A DNA stretch of 64,000 bases from assembly GCA_963691655.1 (NCBI GenBank), contig OY829326.1, positions 70,673,235 through 70,737,234 on the forward strand, given 5' to 3'. The position numbers and the translations under genes were made by a program. Below, piece by piece: positions 48,529 through 59,160 of this stretch. The notes under the pieces are model-generated. The model was not told the DNA's origin. It saw only the letters and a program-made list of their open reading frames with translations, and did no database searches. Source of the DNA: Toxonevra muliebris (taxonomy: Eukaryota > Arthropoda > Insecta > Diptera > Pallopteridae). The number at the start of each line of letters is the position of its first letter. The stretch's first letter is position 1.

Positions 48529-48830
48529 TTATATTTGTTTATTATTATATAATTTGGATCCATCTGTATAGATTTCAGTTGAATTTTCAGTGACCATCTC
48601 GTCATTAACCCAGTCCTCTCTACTGGGGATGCGGGTAAAGAACGTGTGGTTTAAATTAGGGGTAGAGTAAATATAGTCTACGTTAGTTGGAACGGCCGTA
48701 TCGTGGATTAGAATCTTGGCATGGCCCAGGTTCGACCAAGTCCAGCAAGTTAAGGCTTTGAGTCTGGCAGCATAGCAGTTAGCTTGTTGTTTAACCAGAA
48801 GTGAAGTTAGCAACCAATGAAGAATTGTGA
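48529..48830 (-). pseudogene. LINE fragment: RT-RNase H linker with RNase H start
   Basis: The minus-strand frame reads SLLVKQQANCYAARLKALTC, GHAKIL, then IPSREDWV and TEIYTDGSKL. This is the standard linker from reverse transcriptase to RNase H, with the first catalytic Asp in YTDGS. It stops about 10 residues later, so only a fragment is present. It is on the same strand as the neighbouring remnant at 46.3-47.0 kb and could be an earlier part of a related copy. Confidence 0.8.
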
Positions 48831-49042
48831 AGAGAGCTTATTAACAGTTGGACCCAAGGGCGGGAGCCTTCGGGAATAAAACCTCCTTTTACCGATGAAA
48901 ATCTCACACATTTTGATAGGTGCTTTAATGCCTATTTAGCAATAGTTCTATTTAATATTGCGCAAAAGATGTGGAATATGCCATGTTGAGCAAATAGATA
49001 AAAACGCTTCGTATTATATTTGAAAAAGTGTGCGAGGGAGCC

Positions 49043-50304
49043 TACACCCAGAGAAATACTTACTTAGTTCGAAGAAAAACGGCTATAAAATTGAGGAAAA
49101 ATGGGAATGATTTGGCGCCATAGAAACGGTTTCCTCATTTAGATATATAAAATTTCTTTGAGTTGAGGAAATATTTTTCAAATATGAGAAATTGTATATA
49201 ATTTTCCTCAGTTTGAGGAATAATTTTCCATAGATTAAAGTCAATTTACTTTTTGGAAAAGAAATCCTCAATTTATGGAATATTTTCTACAATGTTGTTT
49301 TAATTAAAAGGCATAGAAATCATGTTTTTTTACTTGTATTCATTTATTATTTTATTTTTAATAAGAATTAAGGTTTACATTCATACGTATTTTTACAAAC
49401 ACTATAAGCATCGTCGTCTTGAAATGATCAAAAGATCCTAATGGCCACCAAAAAATTATAAATTGAACTTTATTGAAATTTAATTTTTTTGAATATATAT
49501 TATTTTTTTCACAATATATATATATATTTTTTTCAAAAATTATATCAATAGCCACAAACCACTTCGCTTGAAATAGAGACGCCGACTTAAAAATTCAAAA
49601 GAAAAACAATTCGTACGCGATTATCTGCTAAGGCCAAAAAAGTAAAGCTAGTTTTTTGTATATACAAAAATTTTGTATGGACATTATTTTTGGTATATTC
49701 GTCTCTTTCTTACATATTCATTTTTTATGCAAAAATAGTATGTAAGTTTAATTACCTTATTTTATTCTAAATAAGGTAATTTGTTCTTTTATGGTATTTT
49801 GATACTTTTGTTTTGCAGCCAAATGGTGCTTGAATTTTTATATGCTGGTGCGACTAAATTTTGGAAAAAACAGGTTTATGGAAACGTCCATTGTTCCATG
49901 CGCATTTATGTTAACAATAGTAATTCATAAAAGCTCTTGAGTTAAAATTTTATGCAGAGACGAGCTTTAAGGACTTAGTTTAAAAAAAAAATTATATTTG
50001 AAGATGCCCATTTACGACACCCATATTTTCTTGTGTTTTATTTATTTTTTATCTTACTTTTCTTTAATTTTAGTTTTAACAATTTCATTGAAACTTGGGA
50101 TTTGATTTCAATTGGTGGGCAGCACCGCATTTAAATTTCCAAAAATGAAGAAAAAACTTACTTCAAATTGTACACCATTGTTCCTTGGAAGGAGCACATT
50201 TTTCTTCATTTTGAGGAAAATTTACATAAACGAGAGAAATTTTCGTGGATTTAAATTGAGGAAACTTTTTCTTTGTTCTAGAGAAGGGTGTTTTTCTGGG
50301 TGTA
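49043..50304. mobile_element. 1.26-kb element with TACACCCAGA inverted ends
   Basis: Left end TACACCCAGAGAAATACTTA; right end, inverted, reads TACACCCAGAAAAACACCCT. Both flanks carry repeated TTGAGGAAA/TTTCCTCA motifs for about 230 bp, giving long, patchy inverted arms. The interior is AT-rich and non-coding. A clear target duplication is not seen. Confidence 0.5.
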
Positions 50305-50544
50305 TGCTCTACTATTAGAAGCCGACATAACTTGTTCTGAAATGAGCCAGTACCTGGACCTGACTGCATTTGGTCTTACCAACTAGCTATTGCATGTCAG
50401 AGGTGATGGGCAAAGTATTTTACAGGCGACCAAGTTATTAAGCAAACGTTTTTAAATATTTAGAGATCATGAAAATTAAGTCCAGCTGTTTATTTTTAAA
50501 TAGTTGAGTTCATGTCTTTAATTTATTTTGTTTAATGAACGTTT

Positions 50545-50755
50545 GTCAAAGTGACAAAGTGCTAAGGTCACAAAAGTGTATATAGGACAGGTAAATCATA
50601 CTGTCCTTTCGGAATCCGCCTCAATTCATTCGTCATCAGTGATTTTATTGATGGTTTTTTATCAGTAATTCAACATACTATAATTTGAAATCGCAACCGA
50701 GAATTACAGGAATAAATGAAAAATTTTGGTAGCTGAACAGAGATTCAGAAAAGGA
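50545..50755. repeat. Dispersed repeat, copy 2 (TTTCGGAATCCGCC core)
   Basis: Matches 42440-42645 in order and orientation, including GTATATAGGACAGGTAAATC, CTTTCGGAATCCGCCTCAAT, CATCAGTGAT and GAGAATTACAGG. Here it is outside any hAT element. Confidence 0.65.
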
Positions 50756-53130
50756 ACCGCTTAATTCTGTATACTTATTTTTGTTGTATTTCTCAGTGTA
50801 ATTAATCATTTTTTTTTTACAGTTTTTAAATATATTTCATAAAGAAAAAAAAAAATCAGAAATTAAAGTTCAAAATACGAAATAAAAATACCAAAAAAAA
50901 TAAGAAATGAAATATGTAAAAATAAACAAGTAACTCATACTGCATACAAAAACCAATTTCACTTTACATTTATTTTACGATGGCACTGAGAGGGCGTGAA
51001 TCCTTTGTACTGAGAGCAAAGTATAGAGTGTAGCATGTAAGCAAAAAGTAAAGGAAATGAAATGACTTCCGTTTACAAATAAAACGCGGGCAGCAATGTA
51101 AGAGACAGAGAGCGAGTGCAAGTGAACTCTCGCATAAAATTGAGATGATCGGGCACAGTCCGTGTGCATGTTCATATAAACTCAGCTTACATGCTGACAC
51201 TGAATGAACATGAAAAATCGCATTTAAAATGGTTTAAGAAAAATATTTACAGTAATATCGCACCATGCATCAGCAGCAACAACAACCACACCAATTGGCA
51301 ATAAAATGCTAGCAATTTTTTATTATATTTGTGAACAATAAAAATTCAATTTCCATGAATAAACGAAAAGAATAAACCAAGAAAGCAGTATCATTTTAAC
51401 CGCATTTGGTTTATATACAGCTTCAGCGCAGGGGGTGTAGGAAGTGAGACCGTTGGAGGCCAAATGCCTATAACTGCATGGAAAATTATCTTAACTTGTT
51501 AAATAAATCAAAAAAAAAAATAAAATAAAAACAAAAAATGTTTAAATAATAACAGCGCATGGAGAAAAGAGCGGAAATTATTTTTTCTTTCGTTTTGCTT
51601 TTGAAATTTTATAATGAAAATTACTTTTATTTATGCAAACATGTAAACTCACACACACACCCATACCTATACAAATTTAAACTTATTTCTGAGTATTCTG
51701 AGAGATTGGATAGTAAGTTTGCTCGAGTAGAGGTTAATCGCCTTTTGGGCATTGTGTGAATTAAATTTCACTTTTGCGTTTTTGTTGTGCGTCCCTTCGA
51801 CCATTTTCGTAATTTTTGCGCCTGCTGGCAGTTAATTTCAATTTGCTTTTCATTTCCGTTCATTTCACATTTTTTTGTTTTGGTTCTTGTTCCGCTTTCT
51901 TTTGATATGGGTTTCTTTTGTTGCTGTTGGGTTCGCATTCCAAGTAAACTAAAATACAAATACAATATACATACAGATAAACAAAATATTATAGCTGCTA
52001 TTTATATGTGCATATGTATGTACTGGCGGATTCAGCCTGGGAATTTCATCACAAAAACCAGTGTTTTTCAGTACGGGAATCGAGATTTCCCGGACCAGCA
52101 GTCATTCTTTGAAGAATATTTAGTTCTAATGCCGCCATAACAATCAAGTTATAATATATACAGCGGGTCCAAGGGTGAAGTTTATTTCTGAACCCGTCTT
52201 TCACCTCTTGGATAGTATTTTCAAGTATAATTTTCACTTCCGGCGATTTAATACGCCGCAATATTGCAATATTTTTATAACAATATGCAGCAATGTAGAA
52301 ATATAACGCCGCAAAGGGATGTTAAGTGCGCCTCAATTGTGTTGATTTAACCAGCGACGGTGGGTAATGGTGGCAATGTTAGCAGCAATGGCTCCACATG
52401 GAGTCACATTTATTTTATTATTAATTAACTTTTAATTCTGTAAAGTGAAGAGCCTGCATTACTTTATAAGAACTCAGATTTATTAGCACAGTGGGGCAAA
52501 GTGTTAAATTTCATTGCAATTGGAAGGCAAAGAATATTAATTAGTTATTTAGTAACCGTAAGTGGTGACGTATAAAGAGATTATTTATATACAGAGTGAT
52601 TCAGGAACTCTAGTCAATATGAAATGTCAAGGATTTTATAGCATACACTGAAGTATTTGCTTAGAAAAGTTGGCCAAAATTATTTTTTATAAAAAAATTC
52701 ATGTTTCCCTTGTGAAATAAAAATCAAAGAAATTCGGCTAGCTCATTTAAGTTAGAATGGAGTATATTTAGTGTGATGATTTAACAAATTCAGCTGCCAC
52801 AAAACAAATGGAGTGTCAAAAAATGGATAACAGAATATTTAATACAAAAATTATTTAAATCAAATGGCAACCGCGCTCACTACCCAAAAGCCATATAGTG
52901 GAAATTAGGGTGTCCCTTGAAAATCGACTTTGAATTGTATTGTATCACGAACCATTTTTTTTTTTTTTTCATAATTTTCTTCTTTACCTAAAAAGCGTGT
53001 GCGCGAAATTCCAACTCAAAACTTTGAAGTTTAACCATGCCTCAAACTTTTTGAAAAGGTTTATTAGGACTTGTTATAAGTCCGCTCTTGAAATACCTGT
53101 AAATTTTGGACAGCGATGGCTATGGCAAGT
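50756..53130. other. Non-coding stretch
   Basis: No supportable gene. A 117-codon plus-strand frame (51787-52140) has no motif and crosses low-complexity T-rich sequence. Confidence 0.4.
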
Positions 53131-53145
53131 AATCTTGGTGATAAC

Positions 53146-53490
53146 ACAGTGCAACAAATTTTCAAGTTTTGTCTTATGCGCAAGATTTTCCAACGGTTTT
53201 ATAGTAATTTATGATCGCTCATCACGATTGCGTCCTCAGTTTTTCTCTATCACAACTAGTTTTCCCACAATATGGACCTGAAGTCGGAAAAATGGGGTCT
53301 TCAGGGGCTGTTAAGAATTTTTTTTTATTTCAACAGACACGAATTTGATGTTTGAAGCAAAGTTGTTAAACACAAAAAGATAAATAATTCTTATATATAC
53401 ACTTGTCCTCCATCTCTTACCCTTTCTCTTGAAAATGGGGGTTTAATCCCCCTTTTAGGGGTCCCAGAACATCGGATACGAGATACGATT
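53146..53490. repeat. Arm-like copy of the CACAGTGCAAC repeat (copy A)
   Basis: CACAGTGCAAC, ACGGTTTT..AGTAATTTA, GATCGCTCATCACGATTGCG, TCCTCAGTTTTTCTCTATCAC, CCCACAATATGGACC and AAAATGGGGTCTTCAGGGGCT recur in the same order at 54144-54470. It continues to a conserved AAAATGGGGGTTTAATCCCC tract. It seems to be a solitary arm or truncated copy. Confidence 0.6.
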
Positions 53491-54143
53491 TTTACAGAAT
53501 AATTTAAAAACCGAATTTTTTGCATTACAATCGACCCACTCACACTAAGTAAGTAAATAATTGAATCGTTTGTTGTTGTAATTACATTAGGCTTCCATGT
53601 AAAACCAAAAAAAAATTAAAAAAAAAAATTATTTAATTGATTTAAAACTTTTAAACTATTACTTCCGGTTTGGCGCATAAAAAATTTTTAATTTCCGGTC
53701 TAATTCCATAATTGAAAAGAACAGTAAATTACTTATTTAAATTTCCATGTTTATTTTATTGTAAATTTGCTTAATTCTAAAAATTATTTTTAAAATTCCA
53801 AATTTCAATTACGTCAATTCTTTAGAAACCCATAACTTGGCAAATAAGCTTCATACAAAAAAAAATCGTGTGTCTACATTTATATTTTCTACAGGTTTAA
53901 TTAGACCGAATTTCAACAAATTTCAGAACCTTACTTTTTTTTTCGTTGTCCGCTTCACATGAAATGCCTCATATATAAATACTAAGGGTGATCGAATTTT
54001 TCGAGACATCGGCTACCCCCTAGAAAACTAGAAAAATAGTATATTTGGTGCTGATCACCTTAGCAGAAGAATGTATGACAAAAAAATCAACACCCGATTT
54101 TCCAATGGAGTTTTGAAATCATAGGTTAGTTACTTCATGGTAA

Positions 54144-55398
54144 CACAGTGTAACAAAATTTCAACTTTTGTCTTATGTGCAAAACTTCTAACGGTTTTTA
54201 GTAATTTAGGGTCGCTGATCACGCCTGCGTCCTCAGTTTTCTTCACCACCTCTAGTTCTCCCACAATATGGACCGGAAGTCAGAAAAATGGGGTCTTCAG
54301 GGGCTATAAATAAATTTGTTTATCTTAACAGATAGGAATTTAATGTCTAAAGTAAAGATGTTAAGCATAAAGAGACAAATAATCTTTCTGTAAGTATTTT
54401 TCTTTCATTCTCTACTCTTCCTCTAGAAAATGGGGTTTTATACCCCCTTTTTCGATAAATATCCGGTAAAAAAAAAGTTGAGAAAACCATTATACTGTTT
54501 TTGGAGTATTCTGTGGCAGAAACAAGAGCATCAGTCAGGCATTGCGAAACTCTTTGGCTTACAGTGGGATTCCTTTTCAAAAATCCTTCGTATCAATGTC
54601 GTCCTGGTGTACCATTCTTAAAATTATTCGGGTAATTCAGTTCCTTCTAGGTTTTATTTATTTGGAAGCCTATCTCGGTCAAATGATAAGCCCATTTTAC
54701 AACTGCACTTTCTTCATCAGCCGAAGCACGGAATTACCAAAGTTGGGACATATTGTGAATCTATTTCCGTGCTATGTAATGTTACTGCTAAAGTCAATTT
54801 GAAATATAAATTTAAATGAAAATGCATTTACTTATTCATTTTATTTCAAATGTTGAATATATATATCTGTAAATTTAATAAAATTAATAAAACAAAATAT
54901 AAGTGATTTAGAAAAGAGACATTCTATGATTTTTGATCTAATTTTTACTATATTTGTCAACTTTTTAACTAAAAAATATCGCTATGGTTGTTAATATGAT
55001 TTGACGGAATTAGATCTACGCATGCAATTAGATTCACGTGCAAAAATAAATGCAGCTAATTCAGTGCCATTACTAAATGCATATTTTAGCTTCTTTTACG
55101 CTTCAAATTATAATTAAATACAAAAAAATTTAAAAGCTACATCAAATCTGGTCGAACTAGTAAAATAAAAATGGGTTTGTACTTACAAATAGCACTTAAT
55201 AGTCTTATCCAAATTATGATGCTTCACTACGCGAAACAATAAAACGTGCGTACTTTATATCGATTTTTGATAAACTGATGAGAACTAGGGAGAGCTAGAT
55301 GTGATAGAGAAAAACTGAGGACGCAGTCGTGATTAGCGACCCTAAATTACTGCAAAACCGTTGAAAAATCTCGTGCATAAAATTTTTGTTGCACTGTG
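54144..55398. mobile_element. 1.25-kb element with long inverted repeats (copies B and C)
   Basis: The left arm starts CACAGTGTAAC at 54144. The right arm is its inverted partner ending at 55398 (CACAGTGCAAC on the minus strand). About 110-130 bp per arm match, including AGTAATTTAGGGTCGCT, TCACG.CTGCGTCCTCAG and the CTCT..CACxTCTAG block. The interior is AT-rich and non-coding. Tips fit CACWRTG, as in Transib-type elements, but this is only a suggestion. Confidence 0.6.
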
Positions 55399-55466
55399 TA
55401 ATCAGTCTGGCAGATGAGGCGAATATTTCTAAAAAGTCTCAAATGAAATTTATTTAACTCTTTCGC

Positions 55467-56450
55467 GGACAAGCTGGGAAATACCGTCAAATTTAAGTAA
55501 AAACAAAGGGATAAAATTACATATCTCGTCCTTAATTACGCTGTGCAACAATTTGAAACTTTACAAAATCAAATGTCAAATGGAGACCTTTTAAGGAGTA
55601 ATTTGAGGTGGCTGATTCCGACCCTATACTCAGATTTTCATTATCACGTTTGGGATCCCCGCTATGGGGGCCAAAGCTCGTAATTTTGGTATACGCGGAA
55701 CATATATACATTTTTTTTATTTTTGTTTCATAGCTAAGAAAAAGTTAGGTGTTATGGAAGGATTATTTGGACAGCAACACCCCCTGCCCCCAACCACCCT
55801 TACCCACCCTTTTGGGTCTTTTATGAAGCTACTATTCGATATATGATTATACCGGGAAAACGAACGCGAAACCTATCAAAGTTTGGGCGAAATATGTTCC
55901 CCATCGAAAAGTAATTGGGTCAGCGAAGGCCAATATTACTTAGGTCCAACTTTAAAAAAAAAAAAATAACCTTGGAGAAAATATTTTTTTTTTATAATCC
56001 TCTTTTACTGTATTAAATGTTCGGAGAAAATAAGGCCAAAACCACCTAGGTCCAACTTTTTCCCAGAAATTAATTCTTGACAGACTAAATTTTTTTTTTT
56101 TTTTTTTAAATAAAGCCTTTGAAAAAACAAAAACTTGTTGGGGCCACCGAAGGTCAAAATCGTAATAATTTTTTCCTCCCTTCCATGATAAACAACTTTC
56201 TTTGCAAAAACATTTATATTGGTCCCGCATATTCCAAGATGATGAGTTTGGAACCATAGCGGGGATCCAGACATGATACAGAAAATCTGAGTACAGAGTC
56301 CGAATCAGCGACCCCGAGTTACTCTTTAAAAGTTATCCATGTTGCACTGTCAGAGCTATTGTGACAAGCCGGGAACCCATGATATCAAGATGAAATTATA
56401 GCTGGTACATGACGTCATAGGTCATCGAGACGGGATTTCCCGACTTGTCC
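55467..56450. mobile_element. 984-bp foldback element, arms of about 200 bp
   Basis: Outer tips GGACAAGCTGGGAAATACCG (55467) and, inverted at 56450, GGACAAGTCGGGAAATCCCG. Inner arms share CTGTGCAACA / ACAGTGCAACA, GAGTAA, GGCTGATTCCGACCC / GTCGCTGATTCGGACTC, ACTCAGATTTTC and GGATCCCCGCTATGG. The interior has two related copies of AGGTCCAACTTT with poly(A/T). Its core is related to the arms at 53-55 kb and 20.4-21.1 kb. Confidence 0.65.
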
Positions 56451-56519
56451 CGTATTGTCAATTTGGAATTATTACTGACATAACGATTATAATCGCAAAA
56501 GAAAATGTTGCTAAAAGTA

Positions 56520-57480
56520 GAGAAATCAATTCAACTGTTGACTTGGATCATTTCGCTACAATACCGAAAGGATTATCTTCAGTAGATCTGAAGCATTTGC
56601 ACCGCGAGTGGACAATGCAAAAAGTGACTATCCACGCAAGAGTTTCGTACTGGTGTCAACATAATCGAGAAGCTGAATATCCTCCATCGCCTAGTAATAC
56701 CCGTATGTTGGTGTTTGGTTGCTTCTAATGTTGTTTTTAATTGATACATATTTCAAATTCTTCCATCTTGAATTGAACCATGAGTTCTTGCAACAATATC
56801 CAAAATTTTGCCGTCGGCATCGCAAAAAATCTAATGTATAACGTACATAAATATGTATATTGAAATTGATGATTGGAATTTTAACATTTAGAAATACGTA
56901 TTTGTATGTTTAAGGAATAATATCCTTTTCTATTTTTGAAATGACCCGCCATAACGTGTCCTACATTTCTTGTTGGTCATTTAATGCGAACATGCGTGTA
57001 ATCAATAACGCCTATAACACTCGGAAATCGCGATATTTTGAAAAATGTATATTTTGCCGCAATAATTTGGTCGGAAACATAATGAAATTTGGCAGAAGCA
57101 TTGCAATTCTTCCACTTATATTTTTGATTATCTTGCTTAAGGTTGGCTGCGATAAACCATGAAATCATGATTAAAGTTTAAATCTCGGACGAGGTCTGTA
57201 TGCATATACTTACCTAAATCGCTTTAGTGGACATTTCGTCCCAAAAAACGTAAGGTGTAAAGCATTTGTAAACTTATAGGAGCAGGCAGCCCCCTATTAT
57301 TCTCCAGTTCATTAATATTTAACATATCAATAAGAAAATTTGCGGTGTCCTTATCAAACCTATATCGAGAGTAAAAGTCTGTACCATCTAATTAAAATGG
57401 TAAATTTTAGTGCGTTTTATTAAGCCAACGTCGTCAACAATCTCAAAATCGCGATGAATTCGCTTCATACTTTTTATTAA
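56520..57480 (-). pseudogene. PIF/Harbinger (HARBI1-like) transposase pseudogene
   Basis: Minus-strand blocks in order: RIHRDFEIVDDVGLIKRTK, then FYSRYRFDKDTANFLIDML, NINELENNRGLPAPISLQML and YTLRFLGR (57480-57240). Next come FFKISRFPSVIGVIDYTHVR (57070-56980, first catalytic Asp) and FKNRKGYYSLNIQ. FCDADGKILDIVARTHGS follows at about 56830 and RVLLGDGGYSAS near 56690. These match HARBI1-type nucleases ('FPxVIGAIDCTHVRI', 'NRKGxxSxNxQ', 'CDAxxKILDIVARxxGSxHD', 'LLGDSGYP'). The frame is broken several times. It abuts the foldback element ending at 56450. No functional domain partner (MADF/Myb-like) was seen nearby. Confidence 0.85.
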
Positions 57481-58285
57481 TTTTTTCGACTTGTCACTTA
57501 CAAATGTCACTTTGGTATCGAATTAGTAATGGCTTTCCTTCTCTCTTTCTTTCTTTTATAATTGGGGATTTGACACAATAGACCTTATAGGTCGCAGTGC
57601 CTGACTTTCGAGTCTTCTTTCCTTCAAATAATAATAAGAAGATAAATCGATACTAAATCGGTTGTGAATAACTTAAGTAACAACTTAAGCAAAATTCATA
57701 CTTAAGCTGATAGTAAATACGACTATTTTTGCAGAGCACAATAGCACCAACTATGCCGTTCAGCTTCAAGTTATCTGTGTAGAAATGGATTGAAACCTTA
57801 TTAAATTGCTCTTAATTTGCCTATCGAAAAAGTCGCTGGAGATGGGTGGAGATGATATAAAAACGAACCTAACCCCAAAAGTGAATACCCAATGTACCAT
57901 GAATGACTTCGTACTCCATTTACTTTTGGCTATGATTACAGGAATGATTTTTTGCATATGCATGTTTTACTTGAATATTCCTTATGTTTGGCAGATCCAC
58001 TACCAAGTCTGGCAGTCTGGCCCCCAAGCTGGCTGTTTACCTGTTCTTCACATTCATAAACTACGTGTAACACAAAAACCGAATCAAATTGATTTGAGAA
58101 TATCTGAATATCAAGCGTTTGGAGGGCGCAATGGTGAATCGAATGCGATTAAGCAGCTACTTTAAATTTTGAATTGTTCCATAGTGAAATGCTAAAAAAA
58201 AAGTTTTTAATTATTTTTAAAATATTTTTTATTACACAATTTGATATACATTTTCGTTTGCATGTAGAAAGGAAACTTGTTTTGG
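57481..58285. other. Region upstream of the small peptide unit; unassigned 119-codon frame
   Basis: A plus-strand frame (57806-58165) has a hydrophobic stretch (FVLHLLLAMITGMIFCICMF) but no recognisable family. The composition at 57950-58160 is less AT-rich than its surroundings. It could be an old gene fragment; nothing else supports expression. Confidence 0.3.
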
Positions 58286-58293
58286 TATAAATA
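58286..58293 (+). promoter_or_regulatory. TATA box of the small peptide unit
   Basis: TATAAATA, a strong TATA match, lies 97 bp before the ATG of the 41-codon frame. An initiator-like TTAGTA about 30 bp downstream (58315-58320) would give a leader of roughly 65 bases. Confidence 0.4.
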
Positions 58294-58382
58294 TAATGAA
58301 AGTTAAAGTGATTTTTAGTATCTAGTTTATTTTTCACAAATTTTGTTTCGCTTCAATCATATTAAAGTTTTTTCATATTTAG

Positions 58383-58508
58383 ATGTTCTCATTTAAAGTG
58401 GGGCTATCTATATTGATTGTGTTTCTTCAATGGAATACTATTGCGAACGCTGTGAGACATTATTTTCCAGCTAATTATACAATGCAAAGCCTGATGCCCG
58501 CAGACTAG
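58383..58508 (+). CDS. Candidate small secreted peptide (41 aa)
   Basis: ATG 58383 opens a 41-codon frame ending TAG at 58506-58508. Residues 1-23 (MFSFKVGLSILIVFLQWNTI, then ANA) look like a classical signal peptide: a Lys near the N-terminus, a hydrophobic core, and a small-X-small ANA cleavage site. The predicted mature part is 18 residues, VRHYFPANYTMQSLMPAD, with no Cys. A TATA box lies upstream at 58286 and AATAAA at 58525, so a complete transcript of about 230-260 nt can be drawn without introns. This compact form is typical of fly accessory-gland and other small secreted peptides. I do not recognise the peptide. The ATG context is weak (T at -3), and a preceding TTTTCATATTTAG could instead be a splice acceptor. 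Chance occurrence cannot be excluded. Confidence 0.4.
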   Translation: MFSFKVGLSILIVFLQWNTIANAVRHYFPANYTMQSLMPAD

Positions 58509-58524
58509 TGTCTCTAGATGAATT

Positions 58525-58530
58525 AATAAA
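58525..58530 (+). terminator. Poly(A) signal after the small peptide frame
   Basis: AATAAA, 16 bp after the stop codon, in the expected place for a short 3' UTR. The motif is common in AT-rich DNA, so it is supportive only with the TATA box and frame. Confidence 0.35.
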
Positions 58531-58884
58531 ATACATTTTTAAATATGTGTTAAATTGTTTTATTGATAATGTGTTAATATCCACTAAAATTCTGGCTAAC
58601 ATAAGAGCTTTTCGGTAGCCGACACTATTAAATTAACAGTCGCGTTATTTTTATTTAAGTCTTTAGTTTCGATCGATCGTTTTGTTAACCTTCATCTGAT
58701 CCTCATTTCCGCAATTTAAAGAATCCCTGTAGTGTCAATTTGACACTGTTTGGAGTTTGGTTTCAAAAACTATTGAAATAATTAGAAAATTTAACGTATC
58801 AAAGCCATATTCATATATGTACATACATTTTTATCTCAAGAAGCAATTCCTGCTGCTTGTCCATATGTGGGATCACTCTGCTCG

Positions 58885-59160
58885 CTACTACAGGGTAGGT
58901 CATTTAAAGTGGAAAAATCTGGCGACACTGCAACTTTTTTTGAAGGTATTGTTCCCCGGTTGGTTGATGTCAAAAAATGGTGATTTTGACAGATTTTACA
59001 CCGAGGGACTTTTTCATCTGGGGCTACTTGAAGTCAAAGGTTTATATCAGCAAACCAGCGACCCTACATCCGCCCAGAAATAGCTGCCATATCGGCCGAA
59101 TCATTGGCCAAAACGATGTTGCCAACGTGTCGCGTATTCAGTGAAAAAGTTTAACAAATA
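58885..59160 (+). pseudogene. Transposase C-terminal fragment (DDE, mariner-like) with terminus-like sequence
   Basis: Frames across 59000-59110 read (F)FIWGYLKSKVYISKPATLH then, shifted, RPEIAAISAESLAKTM. 'DFFLWGYLKSKVYxxKPxTLxxLKxxI' is the end of a widespread insect mariner-like transposase. Upstream, CAGGGTAGGTCATTTAAAGT (58890-58909) resembles the GGGTGGTC..-type tips of such elements. Frames are broken and nothing before the C-terminus is seen. Confidence 0.6.

Noticed and set aside
51787..52140. 117-codon plus-strand frame
   Set aside because: T-rich low complexity and no domain or signal. Only length supports it.
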